NCBI GenBank assembly: GCA_027493875.1
Contig: JAOSJX010000012.1
Location: 124,001-188,000, forward strand
Length of the DNA: 64,000 bases
Source of the DNA: Deltaproteobacteria bacterium
GTDB lineage: Bacteria > Lernaellota > Lernaellaia > JACKCT01
Direction: 5' to 3'
Both the position numbers and the translations under genes were made by a program. Position 1 is the stretch's first letter, and the number at the start of each line of letters is the position of its first letter. The notes under the pieces were generated by a model. That model was not told the origin of the DNA, did not search any database, and saw only the letters and a program-made list of their open reading frames with translations. Below, in pieces: positions 62,136-64,000 of this stretch.

Positions 62136-62896
62136 GACACCTCGAACAAGGCACCGGCATGGCGTACCGGCTGCGCGGATCGCCGGACGGCGCGCCCGTG
62201 ATTTTCGTTCACGGCGCCGGGGGCAATAAGCTGGCGTGGCTGTCGCTCACGCGGCATCTGGCCGCGCTGATGCCCGGCCGCGCCTTGGTCACCGTGGATC
62301 TGCCGGGCCACGGCGAGTCGGAAGGCGAGGGGCGGGAGCGCGTTGACGCCTACGCGAGCGACCTTATCGCGTTCATGGACGGTCTCGGATTTGCGCGAGC
62401 CGATCTGGTGGCGCATTCCATGGGCTCGGCGGTTTGCCTGACGCTCGCGCTCGACGCGCCGGACCGCGTGCGCCGGCTGGCCGTGATTTCCGGCGGCTAC
62501 CGGTTGCCGACTTCGCCGCAACTGATCGAGGCGCTCGAACAGGATTACGAGGCCGCCGTGCGTCATGTGGGGGAAGTGGGTTTCGGAGAAAACGCGGACC
62601 CACGGGAAGTGAGCGCGATTGTCGACGGGCTCCTCGCCTGCAAACCCGCGACGACGATCGCGGATTTCAAAGCGTGCGCGGCGTTCGACGTGAAGGCGCG
62701 CATGGAGGAACTGAACGCGCCGCTCGCCGTGTTCTTCGGAACACGCGACGTTTTGACCAGCCCGGAACGCAACAAAGCCCTCGCGTTGGCCGCACCCAAT
62801 GCGACAATCCTGGCGTTCGAAAACGCGGGACACATGTTGATGGTGGAACGGGCGAAAGAATTGGCCGGCGCCGTGGCGGAATTTCTGGCGTCATGA
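62132..62896 (+). CDS. Alpha/beta hydrolase
   Basis: Small cytoplasmic alpha/beta hydrolase of the lipase/esterase/C-C hydrolase group. Seen: VIFVHGAGGNKLAWLSL (oxyanion HGAGG), VDLPGHGESEG, nucleophile Ser in LVAHSMGSAVCL, the catalytic Asp likely in AVFFGTRDVLTSPE and His in FENAGHMLMVERAKE. 254 residues, intact. GTG 62132 overlaps the stop of the upstream gene by 4 bases, and its own stop overlaps the ATG of the glycolate-oxidase-like gene (ATGA), so the three are co-translated. Confidence 0.85.
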   Translation: MRHLEQGTGMAYRLRGSPDGAPVIFVHGAGGNKLAWLSLTRHLAALMPGRALVTVDLPGHGESEGEGRERVDAYASDLIAFMDGLGFARADLVAHSMGSAVCLTLALDAPDRVRRLAVISGGYRLPTSPQLIEALEQDYEAAVRHVGEVGFGENADPREVSAIVDGLLACKPATTIADFKACAAFDVKARMEELNAPLAVFFGTRDVLTSPERNKALALAAPNATILAFENAGHMLMVERAKELAGAVAEFLAS

Positions 62897-64000
62897 ACGC
62901 GGACAAAGTTATCGAAGAGTTGCGCGGGGTCGTCGGCGAGGAGCACGTCGTCGTTGCCGCTGATGCGCTGGACGGCTACACCCATGACGACAAGGTTCGC
63001 GGTGTCGTTCCGGTCGGCGCGGTGCGTCCGGCGACGACGGACGAAACGGCGCGCGTCTTACGCGTGTGTCACGCGGCGCGCGTTCCGGTCATCACGCGCG
63101 GCGCCGGAACGGGAACCGTTGGCGGCGCCGTGGCGGAAGGCGCGGCGGTGGTTCTCGACCTGACGCGGATGCGCGGCATTCACGATCTCGATCCGGTGTC
63201 GATGACGGTGCGCGTCGGCGCCGGGGTGGTGGTTGACGATCTCGACGCGTTTCTCAAACCGCACGGTCTTTTTTATCCGCCGGATCCGGCATCGTCCGAC
63301 CGGTGCACGATCGGCGGCAACGCCGCGACGAACGCGGGCGGCTTGCGCGCCGTGAAATACGGCGTGACGTCGGCGTATATCCTGGGGCTCACGGTCGTAC
63401 TGGCCGACGGCCGCGTTCTCGCGACGGGGGTCCGAACGCGCAAAGGCGTCGTCGGGTACGATCTGACGGAGTCTTTTCGTCGGGAGCGAGGGAACGCTGG
63501 GCGTGATCTGCGAACTCACGCTGAGGCTCGCGCGGCGGCCGGAAGCGCGAAGGACGCTGGTCGCGTCGTTCGCGAATCTTCCGTCATGCGCGCGCGGCGT
63601 GCAGGCGATTCTTCAAAGCCCCGTTCTTCCCGCGGCGATCGAGCTGGTGGACGGCGCGTGCGTCGAGGCGATCGAACGCGCGGGCGCCGGCCCCGTTCCG
63701 TTTACCGCGCCGTTTCTGCTCGTCGAGGTGGACGGGCGGGAAGCCGTTGTTGACGACGAGGCGAAGATTCTCGGCGATCTGCTCACAGAAGCCGGTGCCG
63801 AGGTCCGCGTGGCCGCCAATGAAGAGGAATCGCGGGCGTTGTGGGACGGACGGCGCGCGATCAGTGAAGGATTGCGCGAGGCGGCGCCCGCGAAAACGAG
63901 CGAGGACGCCGCGGTGCCGATCGCGCGTCTGGTGGAGTTGCTGGACGGCGTGGCGCGTCTGGCGGAACCGCTGCGCCTCACGCATGTCTCGTACGGCCAC
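62893..64000 (+). CDS. FAD-linked oxidase, GlcD/D-lactate dehydrogenase type, cut by window end; one frameshift
   Basis: VAO/PCMH-family flavoprotein oxidising a 2-hydroxy acid. Seen: LRGVVGEEHVVVAADALDGY, VRPATTDETARVLRVCHAAR, the FAD pattern VITRGAGTGTVGGAVAEGAA, VLDLTRMRGIHDLDP, PDPASSDRCTIGGNAATNAG, GLRAVKYGVTSAYILGLTVV, and after a break near 63470 FVGSEGTLGVICELTLRLA. 369 codons seen; the C-terminal part continues beyond the window. First residue overlaps the hydrolase stop. No GlcE/GlcF gene is visible yet. Confidence 0.9.

Overview
The window reads as a GC-rich chromosome segment of an uncultured Gram-negative bacterium. The Gram-negative call rests on a TonB-dependent receptor, a GspN-type secretion protein, a beta-barrel-like outer membrane protein, Lgt and many lipoproteins. 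Several lipoproteins carry long aspartate-rich tethers directly after the lipobox, a style I associate with myxobacteria-like and other former deltaproteobacterial or candidate phyla. That placement is inference. I see no phage, insertion sequence, CRISPR array or origin; the only RNA gene recognised is a tRNA-Leu.

The most important property for a reader is that most long genes are broken by single-base frameshifts, nearly always in or beside short homopolymers, while domain order and catalytic motifs stay intact when the frames are joined. I annotate these as single genes and read the breaks as sequencing or assembly indels. Two lesions look different and may be real: an in-frame TGA in the hicA toxin gene and a C-terminal remnant of queE between a sodium:amino-acid symporter and queF.

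Layout. 1-12 kb: trxB-yidD, a pentapeptide-repeat protein, two dipeptide-type ABC permeases with an Asp-rich lipoprotein, an AGCS symporter, the queE remnant and queF, an acyl-CoA ligase, an esterase, hicBA, a hypothetical gene, gspN and an outer membrane protein. 12.7-18.7 kb: glutamate synthase gltB-gltD. 18.7-22.2 kb: a stand-alone cobalamin-binding-like domain, a ceramidase-like lipoprotein, an S58 peptidase and a GNAT acetyltransferase. 22.2-26.7 kb: cysK and a one-polypeptide sulfite reductase with its own FAD/NAD(P)H and ferredoxin modules, ending in a terminator and preceded by a strong operator-like palindrome. 26.8-32.3 kb: a compact three-gene set of a membrane-anchored PEP-synthase-like protein and two tandem membrane proteins with SUMF1/FGE-like domains; this is the best candidate for an undescribed system. 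32.3-34.7 kb: a trans-sulfuration enzyme and a divergent MetK. 34.8-44.3 kb: a second ceramidase-like lipoprotein, a Fic protein behind repeated TARGCTAC boxes, two large hybrid histidine kinases and tRNA-Leu(CAA). 44.4-50.7 kb: a membrane glycosyltransferase, rmlD, a TonB receptor with its lipoprotein, and a small coiled-coil/winged-helix gene with a terminator. 50.9-55.6 kb: a complete livMHJGF amino-acid ABC transporter. 55.7-64 kb: a transglutaminase-like lipoprotein behind a double palindrome, a di-heme cytochrome c peroxidase behind a textbook class II CRP/FNR-type promoter, lgt, and an overlapping operon of an exported glycosidase-like protein, an alpha/beta hydrolase and a GlcD-type oxidase cut by the window end.

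Functionally the window is strong in sulfur and nitrogen assimilation (cysK, sulfite reductase, trans-sulfuration, MetK, gltBD, liv transporter), envelope lipoproteins and their maturation (lgt), and sensing (two hybrid kinases, a probable CRP/FNR-type regulon site). Intergenic gaps carry short periodic repeats (7-bp, 9-bp and GTCGAC/GTTAAC-type) that no gene explains.
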